NCBI RefSeq assembly: GCF_022317005.1 | Contig: NZ_CP081006.1 | Coordinates: 1,116,001-1,180,000, forward strand | Origin: Mycobacterium sp. IDR2000157661 | Lineage (GTDB): Bacteria; Actinomycetota; Actinomycetes; Mycobacteriales; Mycobacteriaceae | Direction of reading: 5' to 3' | Length of the DNA: 64,000 nt | Shown: positions 17,258 through 27,963 of the stretch, one piece after another | How the letters are laid out: each line of letters opens with the position of its first letter | How positions within the stretch are numbered: position 1 is the first letter of the stretch | Position numbers and translations under genes: made by a program | The notes under the pieces: generated by a model | Databases searched by the model: none | What the model saw: only the letters and a program-made list of their open reading frames with translations | What the model was told of the DNA's origin: nothing

Positions 17258-17951
17258 CGCATGCCACCCGAGCGCCGGCGTCGCCGGTCGCCAGAGTGGT
17301 CTGATCCGGCGGCGGATCGCCGTTGACCTGCTGGTAGCGATCCGGCGGGATGTTGGCGAAGTTGTCGGCCTTCTCGTGGATGATGATCGACGTGCCTTCG
17401 CCGCTGGTCAGTTCCTCGGCGGTGAACGCGCCGGTCGTGGTCACCAACATCGCCGAGCCGTCGTCGCGCACCTGCAAGGAGGTCAGGTCACCGCTGGCGG
17501 GGTGGCCGCTCTGGCCCGGCGCCTGAAAGTGACCACCGGCCGAGTTGAAATTCCCCGGCGCGCCCCCGGCTGGCGCGACGGAATTGGGCTCGCACTTACC
17601 GACCTGATGGATGTGCAGCCCATGGAAGCCAGGCGTGAGCTCACCCGGGGTTGTGGTTCGCACGGTGACCGTCGCGTAGTCACCGGTGAATTCGATGGTG
17701 GCGGTTGCGACCGGGGTGCCGTCGGCCATCCGCAGGTCGGCGCTCAGCGTCTCGCCGGTGGTTTGGTTCTGAGCCTGGCCCTCGGCCTCGGGCTCGCCGC
17801 CCTCACCGGGCGGGGCGGCCGGCGGCGGCGAACCGGTCCAGATCGCCGGCGTGGTACCGGGCGTGCTGCTGGGCGTCTCGGGTGCGTAGCAGGCGCTCAA
17901 CGCGAGGGCGGGCAAGGCGAACACGGCACCGGAAGCGACGATCTTGCGCAT
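17238..17951 (-). CDS. sodC: periplasmic Cu superoxide dismutase lipoprotein
   Basis: 237 residues. A lipoprotein signal peptide ends at the lipobox LSAC (Cys21); a Pro/Gly/Ser-rich linker follows to about residue 65. The SOD fold shows [11 protein letters not shown] (copper ligands), [27 protein letters not shown] and GARVACGVI with the disulphide Cys. The zinc-ligand His of the usual HVGD segment is Ser here (ASGD). M. tuberculosis SodC is known to be active without zinc, and this sequence fits that. It protects the envelope from extracellular superoxide. Confidence 0.93.
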   Translation of the reverse strand: MRKIVASGAVFALPALALSACYAPETPSSTPGTTPAIWTGSPPPAAPPGEGGEPEAEGQAQNQTTGETLSADLRMADGTPVATATIEFTGDYATVTVRTTTPGELTPGFHGLHIHQVGKCEPNSVAPAGGAPGNFNSAGGHFQAPGQSGHPASGDLTSLQVRDDGSAMLVTTTGAFTAEELTSGEGTSIIIHEKADNFANIPPDRYQQVNGDPPPDQTTLATGDAGARVACGVIRTG

Positions 17952-17961
17952 GGAGCAGAGC

Positions 17962-18417
17962 CTAGCCGGTGACCACTACCACCACGCCTGGTGGCTGGTC
18001 GGCAAGTTCGGGCACCCGCGGTTCGACCGGAGCCGCCAACAGCCGGCCCACCTCCTCGGCGGCTTCGCGTTCGCCCGGGGCGTCGCTGAAGTAGACCGTG
18101 GTGGCCGTGACGTCGGGCAGTTCCAGGTTGGTGGTGTCGGTGACATTCCAATCCGCTTCACGCAACCGGTTCGCCACGTCCTCGGCAGCGCCCTGCACCG
18201 TCGAGATGTTGTAGACCCGCACCTCGGCCCGCGCCGGGCCGGGCGCCTCCGACGTCGTCGGGCTGGACGTCGTGGTGGTCGCGATCGGCGACGGGGCGTC
18301 CTCGTCGTCACCGGAGCCCATCGCCTGCAGGGCCACCAAGAGGAACACCACGCCCAGGAACAGCAACACCATGACCATGGCGCGCAGCGGCAGGCCGGAC
18401 GAGTCTCGCTGGTTCAT
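17962..18417 (-). CDS. virR: LytR_C domain membrane protein (VirR, Rv0431-like)
   Basis: 151 residues from [10 protein letters not shown]. One N-terminal membrane helix ([19 protein letters not shown], about 15-34) anchors an extracytoplasmic part: a Thr/Ser/Pro-rich linker, then a LytR_C domain ([20 protein letters not shown] ... [17 protein letters not shown]). M. tuberculosis Rv0431 (VirR) influences vesicle release and cell-wall structure; assignment here is by architecture and by its place between DUF3263 and sodC. It ends 10 nt before sodC begins. Confidence 0.85.
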   Translation of the reverse strand: MNQRDSSGLPLRAMVMVLLFLGVVFLLVALQAMGSGDDEDAPSPIATTTTSSPTTSEAPGPARAEVRVYNISTVQGAAEDVANRLREADWNVTDTTNLELPDVTATTVYFSDAPGEREAAEEVGRLLAAPVEPRVPELADQPPGVVVVVTG

Positions 18418-18457
18418 TGCGCCCACCTTATCGAGCGGCCCCGCCGGGCCGGGAAGG

Positions 18458-18766
18458 TCAGGTGACGTCGAAGCCGAGACGCCGGGCAGCTCGCGCCTTC
18501 TGCCTGCTCGCCCGCAGCCGACGTAACCGCTTGACCAGCATCGGGTCCGCCGCCAGCGCTTCGGGACGGTCGACAAGCGCGTTGAGCACCTGGTAGTAGC
18601 GGGTGGCCGACATCGAGAAGAGTTCCTTGATGGCGTCTTCCTTGGAGCCGGCGTACTTCCACCACTGTCGCTCGAACGACAGGATGTCGTGTTCGCGACG
18701 GGTCAGCCCGTCGCACAGATCGGAGTCGTTCCCGGATTGCTCAGTCCGCGCGATCGCGCCGTCCAT
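18458..18766 (-). CDS. DUF3263 protein (Rv0430-like)
   Basis: 102 residues from ATG 18766, which has an AGGA about 10 nt upstream; a longer start at 18817 has no ribosome site. The conserved stretch LTRREHDILSFERQWWKYAG leads to KEDAIKELFSMSATRYYQVLN, an HTH-like helix pair, and a basic C-terminus (RLRRLRASRQKARAARRLGF). The family is confined to actinobacteria and is likely DNA-binding by appearance. It heads the virR-sodC-GCS2-LON run and is divergent from def. Confidence 0.85.
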   Translation of the reverse strand: MDGAIARTEQSGNDSDLCDGLTRREHDILSFERQWWKYAGSKEDAIKELFSMSATRYYQVLNALVDRPEALAADPMLVKRLRRLRASRQKARAARRLGFDVT

Positions 18767-18884
18767 CTCGATCCTGGACCCTTCCGACAAATGACATCCC
18801 TGTAGTTCGGCGCTCATTCAATCACGGGTTGGCACCGTGACGCGTCAGACATGCCCGCGAGTCTGTGGCCAATGCCTGCGCACT

Positions 18885-18890
18885 TAAGCT
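18885..18890 (+). promoter_or_regulatory. -10 box (TAAGCT) for leaderless def
   Basis: TAAGCT lies 6 nt before the def ATG (18897), the spacing expected for a leaderless mycobacterial transcript. There is no SD sequence before the ATG, which supports this. Confidence 0.45.
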
Positions 18891-18896
18891 TGCCGA

Positions 18897-19490
18897 ATGG
18901 CCGTCGTACCCATCCGCATCGTAGGAGATCCGGTCCTGCACACCGCGACCGAGCCCGTGTCCGTCGGCGACGACGGTTCGCTACCCGCCGAAATCGTAGA
19001 TTTGATCAGCGATCTGTACGACACGATGGACGCCGCGAACGGGGTGGGACTGGCCGCCAACCAGATCGGAGTCGCCAAGCGGGTGTTCGTCTACGACTGC
19101 GCTGATGCGCGCGGACGCGCCACCCGTCGCCGCGGTGTGGTCGTCAACCCGGTGCTGGAGACCTCCGACGTGCCCGAGACGATGCCCGATCCCGACGACG
19201 ATGACGAGGGTTGCCTGTCGGTGCCCGGCGAGTCCTTTCCGACCGGTCGGGCCGACTGGGCGCGGGTGACCGGACTGGACGGCGACGGCGCACCGATCAC
19301 GGTGGAGGGCACGGGTCTCTTCGCGCGAATGCTGCAACACGAGACCGGCCACCTCGACGGCTTCCTGTATCTGGACCGGTTGTTGGGCAGACACGCCCGC
19401 AGCGCAAAGCGCGCGGTGAAATCGCACGGCTGGGGCGTGCCCGGGTTGACGTGGATGCCCGGCAAGGACCCCGACCCGTTCGGACATTGA
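18897..19490 (+). CDS. def: peptide deformylase
   Basis: 197 residues. It removes the formyl group from new polypeptides. All three motifs are present: GVGLAANQ (49-56), EGCLSVPG (104-111, metal ligand Cys106) and HETGHLDG (148-155, metal ligands His148 and His152 with catalytic Glu149). As in other mycobacterial enzymes there is an insertion between the first and second motifs (residues 70-103, rich in Arg then Asp). Its stop overlaps the TTG start of the GNAT gene. Confidence 0.97.
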   Translation: MAVVPIRIVGDPVLHTATEPVSVGDDGSLPAEIVDLISDLYDTMDAANGVGLAANQIGVAKRVFVYDCADARGRATRRRGVVVNPVLETSDVPETMPDPDDDDEGCLSVPGESFPTGRADWARVTGLDGDGAPITVEGTGLFARMLQHETGHLDGFLYLDRLLGRHARSAKRAVKSHGWGVPGLTWMPGKDPDPFGH

Positions 19491-20416
19491 AGCCGCTGAC
19501 GCCGCCTCCGGCGGGGTCGCGGGTGATGATCCGCTACCGACTGCCCGCAGGTGCCGAGCCACCGCTGACCGACGTGGTCGGGTACGTGGTCGAGGTCGGC
19601 GCGACGCTTCGGATTCGCACCAAGCAGGGCGACCTCGTCGACGTCGACATGGACGATGTGGTGGTCCTCAAGGAACTGTCTGCGGTGCCGGTGCGCACCG
19701 CCGACATCCGCAATCTCGAGCATGCCGCCGCCCTCGGCTGGCCGGGACTGGAGCAACGGTGGCTCGGCGGCTGGCTGCTGCGGGCGGCAGCTGGACACAC
19801 ACACCGCGCGAATTCAGCTGTGCCGCTGGGGTTCGAGGCCGACGCATCGGCGCTGCCCGCCATCGTCGACTGGTATGCCGAGCGGGGGCTCACGCCGTGG
19901 TTGTCGCTGCCTGACCGGCTCTACCGGCTGGCCGATGGCGAGCCGCACCTCGAAACCCTCGTCATGGCACGAACTTCGGTCGTCACCGGCGAACGCGCCG
20001 CGGGCGTGCGGTTGACCGCCGTCCCGGACGACAGCTGGCTGGAGGTCTATAAACGCGACGTCCCGGTCGACGTGCTCACCGCGGTGGTCGACGGCAAGGT
20101 GGTGTTCGGGTCGATCGAGGATGCGGCAGTCGGACGCGCGGCGGTGACCACGGCGCCCGACGGCACCCGTTGGGTCGGGCTGTCTGCCATGCGGGTCGAC
20201 GAGTCGCAGCGGCGGCGCGGCCATGCCCGCAGGCTGTGCGACACCCTGCTGGCGTGGGGCGCCGAACTCGGCGCGACAAGGGCCTATCTACAGGTGCTTA
20301 CCGAGAACACAGCGGCGACAAGACTTTTCGAGTCGATGGGCTTTCACGTCCAACACCGATCCCGTTACCTCGCCGCGAAGGCGCCTCAGAAGGGTGGTGG
20401 CGGCGTTCGGCGGTGA
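19487..20416 (+). CDS. GNAT-family N-acetyltransferase (Rv0428c-like)
   Basis: 309 residues if begun at TTG 19487, which overlaps the def stop as TTGA; GTG 19523 and ATG 19526 are alternatives. The N-terminal 75 residues form a small beta-rich domain ([19 protein letters not shown]). The GNAT fold occupies the C-terminal half, with the acetyl-CoA loop [17 protein letters not shown] and the [15 protein letters not shown] segment. The neighbour def suggests a role in modifying protein N-termini, but this is not shown. Confidence 0.85.
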   Translation: MKPLTPPPAGSRVMIRYRLPAGAEPPLTDVVGYVVEVGATLRIRTKQGDLVDVDMDDVVVLKELSAVPVRTADIRNLEHAAALGWPGLEQRWLGGWLLRAAAGHTHRANSAVPLGFEADASALPAIVDWYAERGLTPWLSLPDRLYRLADGEPHLETLVMARTSVVTGERAAGVRLTAVPDDSWLEVYKRDVPVDVLTAVVDGKVVFGSIEDAAVGRAAVTTAPDGTRWVGLSAMRVDESQRRRGHARRLCDTLLAWGAELGATRAYLQVLTENTAATRLFESMGFHVQHRSRYLAAKAPQKGGGGVRR

Positions 20417-20446
20417 TGCACTCGCGGCAGTCAGACATGTCGGATG

Positions 20447-20462
20447 TCGAATGTATGTTCGA
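20447..20462 (+). promoter_or_regulatory. SOS (LexA) box upstream of the 13E12/HNH gene
   Basis: TCGAATGTATGTTCGA matches the mycobacterial LexA consensus TCGAAC-N4-GTTCGA at 11 of 12 positions. It ends 3 nt before ATG 20466. SOS boxes are known upstream of 13E12-family genes in M. tuberculosis, so DNA-damage induction is likely. Confidence 0.8.
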
Positions 20463-20465
20463 AGT

Positions 20466-21977
20466 ATGTCCAGGGAAGCGCTTCGGGCCGCGGTCACCGC
20501 GGTCGCCGCTGCCGTTGAGGAGTTGGCTGCCTGTGATGTCGAGCTGCTGACCCGCTCGGAACTCGTCAGTGCCCTTGATGATTTGGAGACGGTGGGGTGC
20601 CGGCTCCCCTCGGTGAATCATCGGCTGCTGGCCCGTTTGCAGGCCGAGGCGACACCCCAAGAGATGGGTGCCAAGTCATGGAAAGAGGTGCTGGCGGTCC
20701 GCTGGCGGATCTCGACCAGCGAGGCCAACCGTCGGCTCACCGAAGCGGCGCTGCTGGCACCGCGGCGCGCGTTGACCGGACCATCACTGCCACCGATGTT
20801 GCCCGCAACCGCCCTCGCCCAAGCCCACGGGCTGATCACCGGTGAGCACGTCGAGGTCATCCGCAAGGCGATCGACCGCCTGCCGGGTTTCGCGGACGCG
20901 GCCACCCGTGAGCAGTTCGAGGTCGACCTGGTCCGGACCGCGGTCGGCGTCGGTCCCAAAGAGCTCAAAGACACAGCCGACTTGACGCTGTACCTGCTCG
21001 ACCAGGACGGCCCCGAGCCCGACGACACCGAACGCGCCCGCAAGCGTGGAGTCTGGAAAGGCAAGCAGCGCCGTGATGCGATGACCAACGTCACCGCGGA
21101 GCTGACCCCCGAAGCATGGGTGACGTGGGAGGTGATCTTCGCCAAGTACGCCGCACCGGGAATGTGCAATCCCGACGATGCTGAACCCTGCACGTCGGGC
21201 ACGCCGTCACAGGCTCAGATCGACAACGACCACCGCAGCCTCGCCCAGCGCCAGCACGACGCCCTGGTCGCTGTCGGGCGCATCGCGTTGATGAGCGGTG
21301 AACTCGGCGCGCTCAACGGATTGCCGGTCTCGATCATCATCCGCACCACGCTGCAGGACCTGCAGTCGCGAGCCGGGGTCGGTGTCACCGGCGGCGGCAC
21401 CATCATGCCGATCGCCGACGTCATCCGGCTGGCCGCACACGCCAACCACTACCTGGCGGTGTTCGACGGCGCCACCGGCTCGGCCTTGGATCTGTTCCGC
21501 GCCAGACGAGTTGCTTCTGCGGCGCAACGAATCATGCTGATCGCCCGCGACGGCGGATGCACCAAACCCTGCTGCACCATCGGGGCCTACGGCTCCCAAG
21601 CACATCACGTCACCACCGACTGGGCCCACGGCGGCAACACCAACATCGACGAAATCGGCCTTGCCTGCGGGCCCGACAATCGCCTCGTCGGCCGAGACGG
21701 CGGCTGGACCACCCAGATGAACGAGCGCTGCGAGGTCGAATGGATCCCGCCGGCGCCACTGGACACCGGACAAGCCCGGCTCAACTACTACCACCGTCCC
21801 GAACGACTTCTCCGTCCACCCGACCAACCAGAACCCCTGAGCCGCACCAACACCACTGCCGCCCCCGGTGGGTCCGCCGACAGCGATCAGGACAGCGACG
21901 TCCAACCCGGCACCCCAGACCCGGTCGACTTCGATGAACCCGGAGGACCCGCACCACCCGGCAACCAGGCGGCCTGA
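20466..21977 (+). CDS. DUF222/HNH endonuclease-like protein of the 13E12 repeat family
   Basis: 503 residues from ATG 20466; ATG 20451 is in frame but lies inside the SOS box. The N-terminal two thirds are DUF222 (LTRSELVSALDDLETVGCRLP, RLTEAALLAPRRALTG, LITGEHVEVIRKAIDRLP). The C-terminal HNH region reads RDGGCTKPCC, then AHHVTTDWAHGG and CGPDNRLV, with the paired Cys and His typical of the family. A 60-residue Pro/Asp-rich tail ends it. Such genes are multicopy in mycobacteria; nuclease activity is inferred. It is an accessory insertion between the Rv0428c-like and xthA genes. Confidence 0.88.
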   Translation: MSREALRAAVTAVAAAVEELAACDVELLTRSELVSALDDLETVGCRLPSVNHRLLARLQAEATPQEMGAKSWKEVLAVRWRISTSEANRRLTEAALLAPRRALTGPSLPPMLPATALAQAHGLITGEHVEVIRKAIDRLPGFADAATREQFEVDLVRTAVGVGPKELKDTADLTLYLLDQDGPEPDDTERARKRGVWKGKQRRDAMTNVTAELTPEAWVTWEVIFAKYAAPGMCNPDDAEPCTSGTPSQAQIDNDHRSLAQRQHDALVAVGRIALMSGELGALNGLPVSIIIRTTLQDLQSRAGVGVTGGGTIMPIADVIRLAAHANHYLAVFDGATGSALDLFRARRVASAAQRIMLIARDGGCTKPCCTIGAYGSQAHHVTTDWAHGGNTNIDEIGLACGPDNRLVGRDGGWTTQMNERCEVEWIPPAPLDTGQARLNYYHRPERLLRPPDQPEPLSRTNTTAAPGGSADSDQDSDVQPGTPDPVDFDEPGGPAPPGNQAA

Positions 21978-22015
21978 CGTCTGCGGCTCTCGATCACCAC
22001 GTCGACCCCGCGCAA

Positions 22016-22063
22016 TCTGTCACCCCACCGACACGACGTTCTGTCATCCCACCGACACGACGT
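22016..22063 (+). repeat. 24-bp direct repeat, two copies
   Basis: Two adjoining 24-bp units (22016-22039 and 22040-22063) differ at one base; each contains CCCACCGACACGACGT. They lie between the HNH gene and xthA. Function unknown. Confidence 0.85.
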
Positions 22064-22091
22064 CCGGATCAGGCGTGGGGGAGCCCGTCAG

Positions 22092-22097
22092 TAGTCT
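22092..22097 (+). promoter_or_regulatory. -10 box (TAGTCT) for leaderless xthA
   Basis: TAGTCT ends 7 nt before the GTG at 22105, predicting transcription from the start codon itself. No SD precedes the GTG. Confidence 0.45.
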
Positions 22098-22104
22098 CGG
22101 TCGC

Positions 22105-22905
22105 GTGCGGATCGCCACCTGGAATGTGAACTCGATCCGGGCGCGGGTCGATCGCGTCGCTGACTGGTTGGAGCGCGCCGATGTCGACGTGCTCGCGATG
22201 CAGGAGACCAAGTGCTCTGACGAGCAGTTCCCGCACATGCCGTTCCTGGCGGCCGGCTACGAGGTGGCGCACTGCGGTTTCAACCAGTGGAACGGCGTGG
22301 CGATCGCCTCACGGGTCGGCATCGAGAACGTCGAGGTCGGCTTCGAGGGCCAACCGACCTGGAGTGACAAGCCGGAGATCGAGGCGGCCGCCGAGGCGCG
22401 GGCACTCGGTGCGACGTGCAACGGGGTGCGGGTTTGGAGCCTCTACGTGCCCAACGGCCGTTTCGTCGGCTCGCCGCATTACGAATACAAGCTCGACTGG
22501 CTGGCTGCGCTCCGGGACGCCGCCGCGAACTGGTTGTCGGACGACGCTTCGGCGCAGATCGCGATGGTCGGCGACTGGAACATCGCTCCCACCGACGAGG
22601 ACGTGTGGAGCGTGGAGTTCTACCGGAACAGCACCCACGTCACCGCACCGGAGCGCGCGGCGTTCAACGCCTTCGTCGAGGCACAGTTCGCCGATGTGGT
22701 GCGACCGTTCACGCCAGGCCCGGCCGTCTACACGTACTGGGACTACACCCAACTGCGGTTCCCGAAGAACCGCGGTATGCGCATCGACTTCATCCTCGGC
22801 TCACCGGCGCTGGCGCAGCGCATCACCCATGCCGAGATCGTTCGTGAGGAGCGAAAAGGTAAGGGCGCCAGCGACCACGCGCCGGTGCTGGTCGATCTCG
22901 CCTAG
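22105..22905 (+). CDS. xthA: exodeoxyribonuclease III
   Basis: 266 residues. Begins at GTG 22105 with RIATWNVNSIRARVDRV. AP-endonuclease family 1 motifs are complete: LAMQETKCSDEQFP (metal-binding Glu), LYVPNGR, GDWNIAPTDEDV, and the catalytic SDHAPVLVDL at the end. It cleaves at abasic sites and degrades 3' ends in base-excision repair. Same relative position as Rv0427c. It converges on the acyltransferase gene with a 2-nt gap. Confidence 0.95.
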   Translation: MRIATWNVNSIRARVDRVADWLERADVDVLAMQETKCSDEQFPHMPFLAAGYEVAHCGFNQWNGVAIASRVGIENVEVGFEGQPTWSDKPEIEAAAEARALGATCNGVRVWSLYVPNGRFVGSPHYEYKLDWLAALRDAAANWLSDDASAQIAMVGDWNIAPTDEDVWSVEFYRNSTHVTAPERAAFNAFVEAQFADVVRPFTPGPAVYTYWDYTQLRFPKNRGMRIDFILGSPALAQRITHAEIVREERKGKGASDHAPVLVDLA

Positions 22906-22907
22906 CG

Positions 22908-23846
22908 TCAACCGAACAGTGGGAGCGCCCGCTTGCGGGCGAGTGCATCCATGCCGCGCTGGATGCTCTTCTCGACCTCACGGTATTTCTCTTCGACGTA
23001 GGCGTCGTCCTCCGCGCGGTCCGCATCGTCGTCCAGCCGGACCGCAGGCATGAGCCGGGTGCGGATCTTGGCCGGCAGCGGGAACTGCGGCAGCGCGGCG
23101 GGTGCGATCCCCCAGGGCAGCGAAAGCGCGATGGGAAATACCTTGAGCCGCAACAGTTTATCCAGCTTCAGTGCCCTGGACAGGCCGTCGCCGCGGATGA
23201 GAACCGGCATCGCGTCGGCGCCGCCCACCGTGGCGATCGGCACGATCGGCACACCGGCGCGGATCGCCATCTTCACGAATCCGGTTCTTCCGGCCAGGTT
23301 CGCGCGATCACGCTCACTCCATGGACGCAGCGAATCGACCTCGCCGCCGGGCCACACCGCGACGTCTCGGCCCTCGGCAAGGGCGGTCGCCATCGAGTCG
23401 GGAGCGGCCGGGAGCACTCCCATCGCCCGGAAGTAGCGGCCGATGAGCGGGATGGCCATCAGCGCGTCGTGCGCCGTGCCGTGCAGCGGACGGTCCTGGC
23501 CGAACCGCCGCCACCACTGCACTCCGACCGTCCACGCATCCCACACAAAGGGCGCCCCCGAGTGGATGCCGACCAGCAGCACCGGTGGGTCCGGCAAGTT
23601 CTCCCAGCCGTCGAACTCCATCCGGAACCAGTGGTCGACAAGGGTGTTCCAGAAGAATTTCTGCCGCTGCATCGTCGGCTCGTCCGGCGGGTTCAAGTCC
23701 CAGTCCCCTGCTCGCCGGTTCAGCCAGCCGCTGACGCCGGCGTCGTTTTTCCGACGTTTCGCGTCCATCGCTTCCCGGGCGTCTGCGGCCTGCTCGCGGG
23801 CCTGCTTGCGGATGTCGCCCGGTCTGTGGTCAGTCGTCGATGACAT
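22908..23846 (-). CDS. lysophospholipid acyltransferase-like protein (PlsC/LPLAT superfamily)
   Basis: 312 residues. The first 65 residues are charged and soluble. The acyltransferase core has LLVGIHSGAPFVWDAW, a variant of the NHxxxxD block with wider His-Asp spacing, then GVLPAAPDSMATALAEGRDV, AVWPGGEVDSLRPW (the PGG block) and GFVKMAIRAGVPIVPIATVGG. This arrangement is close to the MGAT/DGAT-like branch of LPLATs, so the enzyme may acylate a glycerolipid or similar alcohol. It stands alone, divergent from thiC. Confidence 0.8.
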   Translation of the reverse strand: MSSTTDHRPGDIRKQAREQAADAREAMDAKRRKNDAGVSGWLNRRAGDWDLNPPDEPTMQRQKFFWNTLVDHWFRMEFDGWENLPDPPVLLVGIHSGAPFVWDAWTVGVQWWRRFGQDRPLHGTAHDALMAIPLIGRYFRAMGVLPAAPDSMATALAEGRDVAVWPGGEVDSLRPWSERDRANLAGRTGFVKMAIRAGVPIVPIATVGGADAMPVLIRGDGLSRALKLDKLLRLKVFPIALSLPWGIAPAALPQFPLPAKIRTRLMPAVRLDDDADRAEDDAYVEEKYREVEKSIQRGMDALARKRALPLFG

Positions 23847-23963
23847 GCCCAGCGGATACCCGGCCGGCAGGCAAACAACTCCGAAAGGTTTGGGCGAACA
23901 CCGGCGGATTGGTCGGCAGCTCGCTATTCCCCGACGCGGGGCGCTGCGCTAGCGTGGCCAGTG

Positions 23964-26531
<2,568 letters not shown>

Positions 26532-26535
<4 letters not shown>

Positions 26536-27155
26536 CGCTCGAGGACATCGCCGGAGTCGCCCATGAACCCGACGGCACTCCGGCGGGCGTCGTCGTCCTC
26601 ACCCACGGCGCGGGCGGCAGCCGGGAAGCCCCCTTGCTCAAGAGGATCTGCGACGAGTGGGCTCGGCGCGGCTGGTTGGCGGTGCGCTACAACCTGCCCT
26701 ATCGAAGGCGCCGCCCCAAGGGGCCGCCGTCCGGTTCGGCGAAGGCCGATCAGGCGGGGGTGGCCGAGGCCGTTGCGGTCGCGCGGACGCTGGCCGGCGG
26801 CCCCGTCATCGCAGGCGGGCATTCCTACGGCGGCCGGATGACCTCGATGGCGGTTGCCGACAGGGCAACCGAGGTCGACGTGTTGACGCTGTTCTCCTAT
26901 CCCCTGCACCCGCCGGGCAAGCCGGAGCGGGCACGCACCGATCACCTGCCCCTCATCACCGTGCCGACGGTGTTCACCCACGGCTCGGCGGATCCGTTCG
27001 GCTCCATCGACGAACTTCGCCCGGCCGCCGACCTCATCGGTGCGCGCACGACCATCGTCGAAATCGCCGGAGCGCGCCACGATCTGGGCTCCAAGACATT
27101 CGATGTGCCCGCACTCGCAGTCGACGCGGCAGTCCGCTTGCTCGGTGCGCCCTAG
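26532..27155 (+). CDS. alpha/beta hydrolase, KANL3/Tex30-like (Rv0421c-like)
   Basis: 207 residues from a GTG overlapping the thiD stop. The fold shows VVLTHGAGGSREAPLL (oxyanion region), the nucleophile elbow GGHSYGGRMTS, the acid in THGSADPFGS and a histidine in GARHDLGS. The segment FSYPLHPPGKPERAR is characteristic of the small KANL3/Tex30 branch. Substrate unknown. The coupling to thiC-thiD places it under TPP control; whether it acts in thiamine salvage is open. Confidence 0.82.
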
Positions 27156-27209
27156 GATCGTGTCGTCGTCGGCGGCAGTCGATATGCAGCCAACGGGCGG
27201 CCGACGGGT

Positions 27210-27215
27210 TACGGT
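27210..27215 (+). promoter_or_regulatory. -10 box (TACGGT) for the DUF4190 gene
   Basis: TACGGT ends 6 nt before GTG 27222, consistent with a leaderless transcript. Inferred from spacing. Confidence 0.4.
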
Positions 27216-27221
27216 TCTCGC

Positions 27222-27936
27222 GTGACCACGCCGCCCGGTCCCCCTCCGCCACCGTACGGCGAGCAGCCCTCGTATGGCGAGCAGCCCTCGTACGGCTACC
27301 CGCCCCCGCCGGGGTTATCCGCCGCCACCTCCGCCGCCGTACTCGCAGGGCGGCCCCGGCTACTACGGCCAGCCGCCCGCGCAGAACAAGACGAACTGGT
27401 GGGCCATCGTCTCGCTGATCTTCGGGCTGATCGGCGGCGTGCTCATCAGCGTCGTCTGCGGCATCGTGGGACTCAAGAAGGCCAAGGACGGCCAGGGCGG
27501 ACGCGGGCTGGCCATCGCCGGCCTGGTGCTGTCCGCGCTGTGGACGTTGGCCATCATCGCCATCCTCGCCTTCGTCGTGCTCGACGCGGGGACCGTCACC
27601 GCGACCGACGTTCAGGAGGGCGACTGCTTGTCGGAGATCCCGGGCGACACCCGGGTGCGGACCGTCAAGACCGTCGACTGCGCCGAACCACATGCCGGGG
27701 AGGTGTTCGCCGTACTGCAGATGCCCGACGGCGACTTCCCCGGTCAGGCCGTGATCGACAGCTACACCGAGAGGTGCAGCCCTGAACTGGCGCGCTACTC
27801 GCCTGCGGCGATGGAGGACGACGCCGTGCAGTTGTACGTGCTGTACCCGACGGCCGAGACGTGGGCGGAGGGGGACCGCGCTGTCACCTGTATCGCGACG
27901 CTGAATCCGCCAAGGGCCGGTTCCCTCAAGGGCTGA
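27222..27936 (+). pseudogene. DUF4190/septum-formation-domain membrane protein with an apparent 1-nt frameshift
   Basis: Two overlapping frames together make one protein. The first begins at GTG 27222 with a Pro/Tyr-rich head (GEQPSYGEQPSYGYPPPP). It should continue into the frame that reads GYPPPPPPPYSQGGPGYYG, then NWWAIVSLIFGLIGGVLISV and a second helix (DUF4190), and an outer domain with Cys residues (VQEGDCLSEIP, VDCAEPHAGEVFAVL, RCSPELARY). The frames are joined if one G is removed from the GGGG run near 27316-27319. The second frame alone can start at ATG 27274, giving 220 residues, so a functional product may still be made. It could be a sequencing error. Confidence 0.75.
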
Positions 27937-27939
27937 ATC

Positions 27940-27956
27940 CGGTACCTGAGGTACCG
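27940..27956 (+). promoter_or_regulatory. 17-bp palindromic operator overlapping the -10 of the monooxygenase gene
   Basis: CGGTACCTGAGGTACCG is a perfect palindrome around one central base. Its right arm contains TACCGT (27952-27957), a -10 box 6 nt before the ATG at 27964. A repressor bound here would block a leaderless transcript. No regulator gene is adjacent. Confidence 0.65.
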
Positions 27957-27963
27957 TGCGGGC

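Noticed and set aside
18660..18700. LexA site near TCGAACGACAGG
   Set aside because: The TCGAAC and GTTCG halves are not 4 nt apart and lie inside the DUF3263 coding sequence.
18767..18817. Longer DUF3263 start at 18817
   Set aside because: No ribosome site precedes it, and the added residues lie outside the conserved protein.
22835..22865. GTGAGGAGCGAAAAGG near the xthA end as another GAGGAGC element
   Set aside because: It encodes the conserved XthA segment VREERKGKG, so the resemblance comes from coding sequence.
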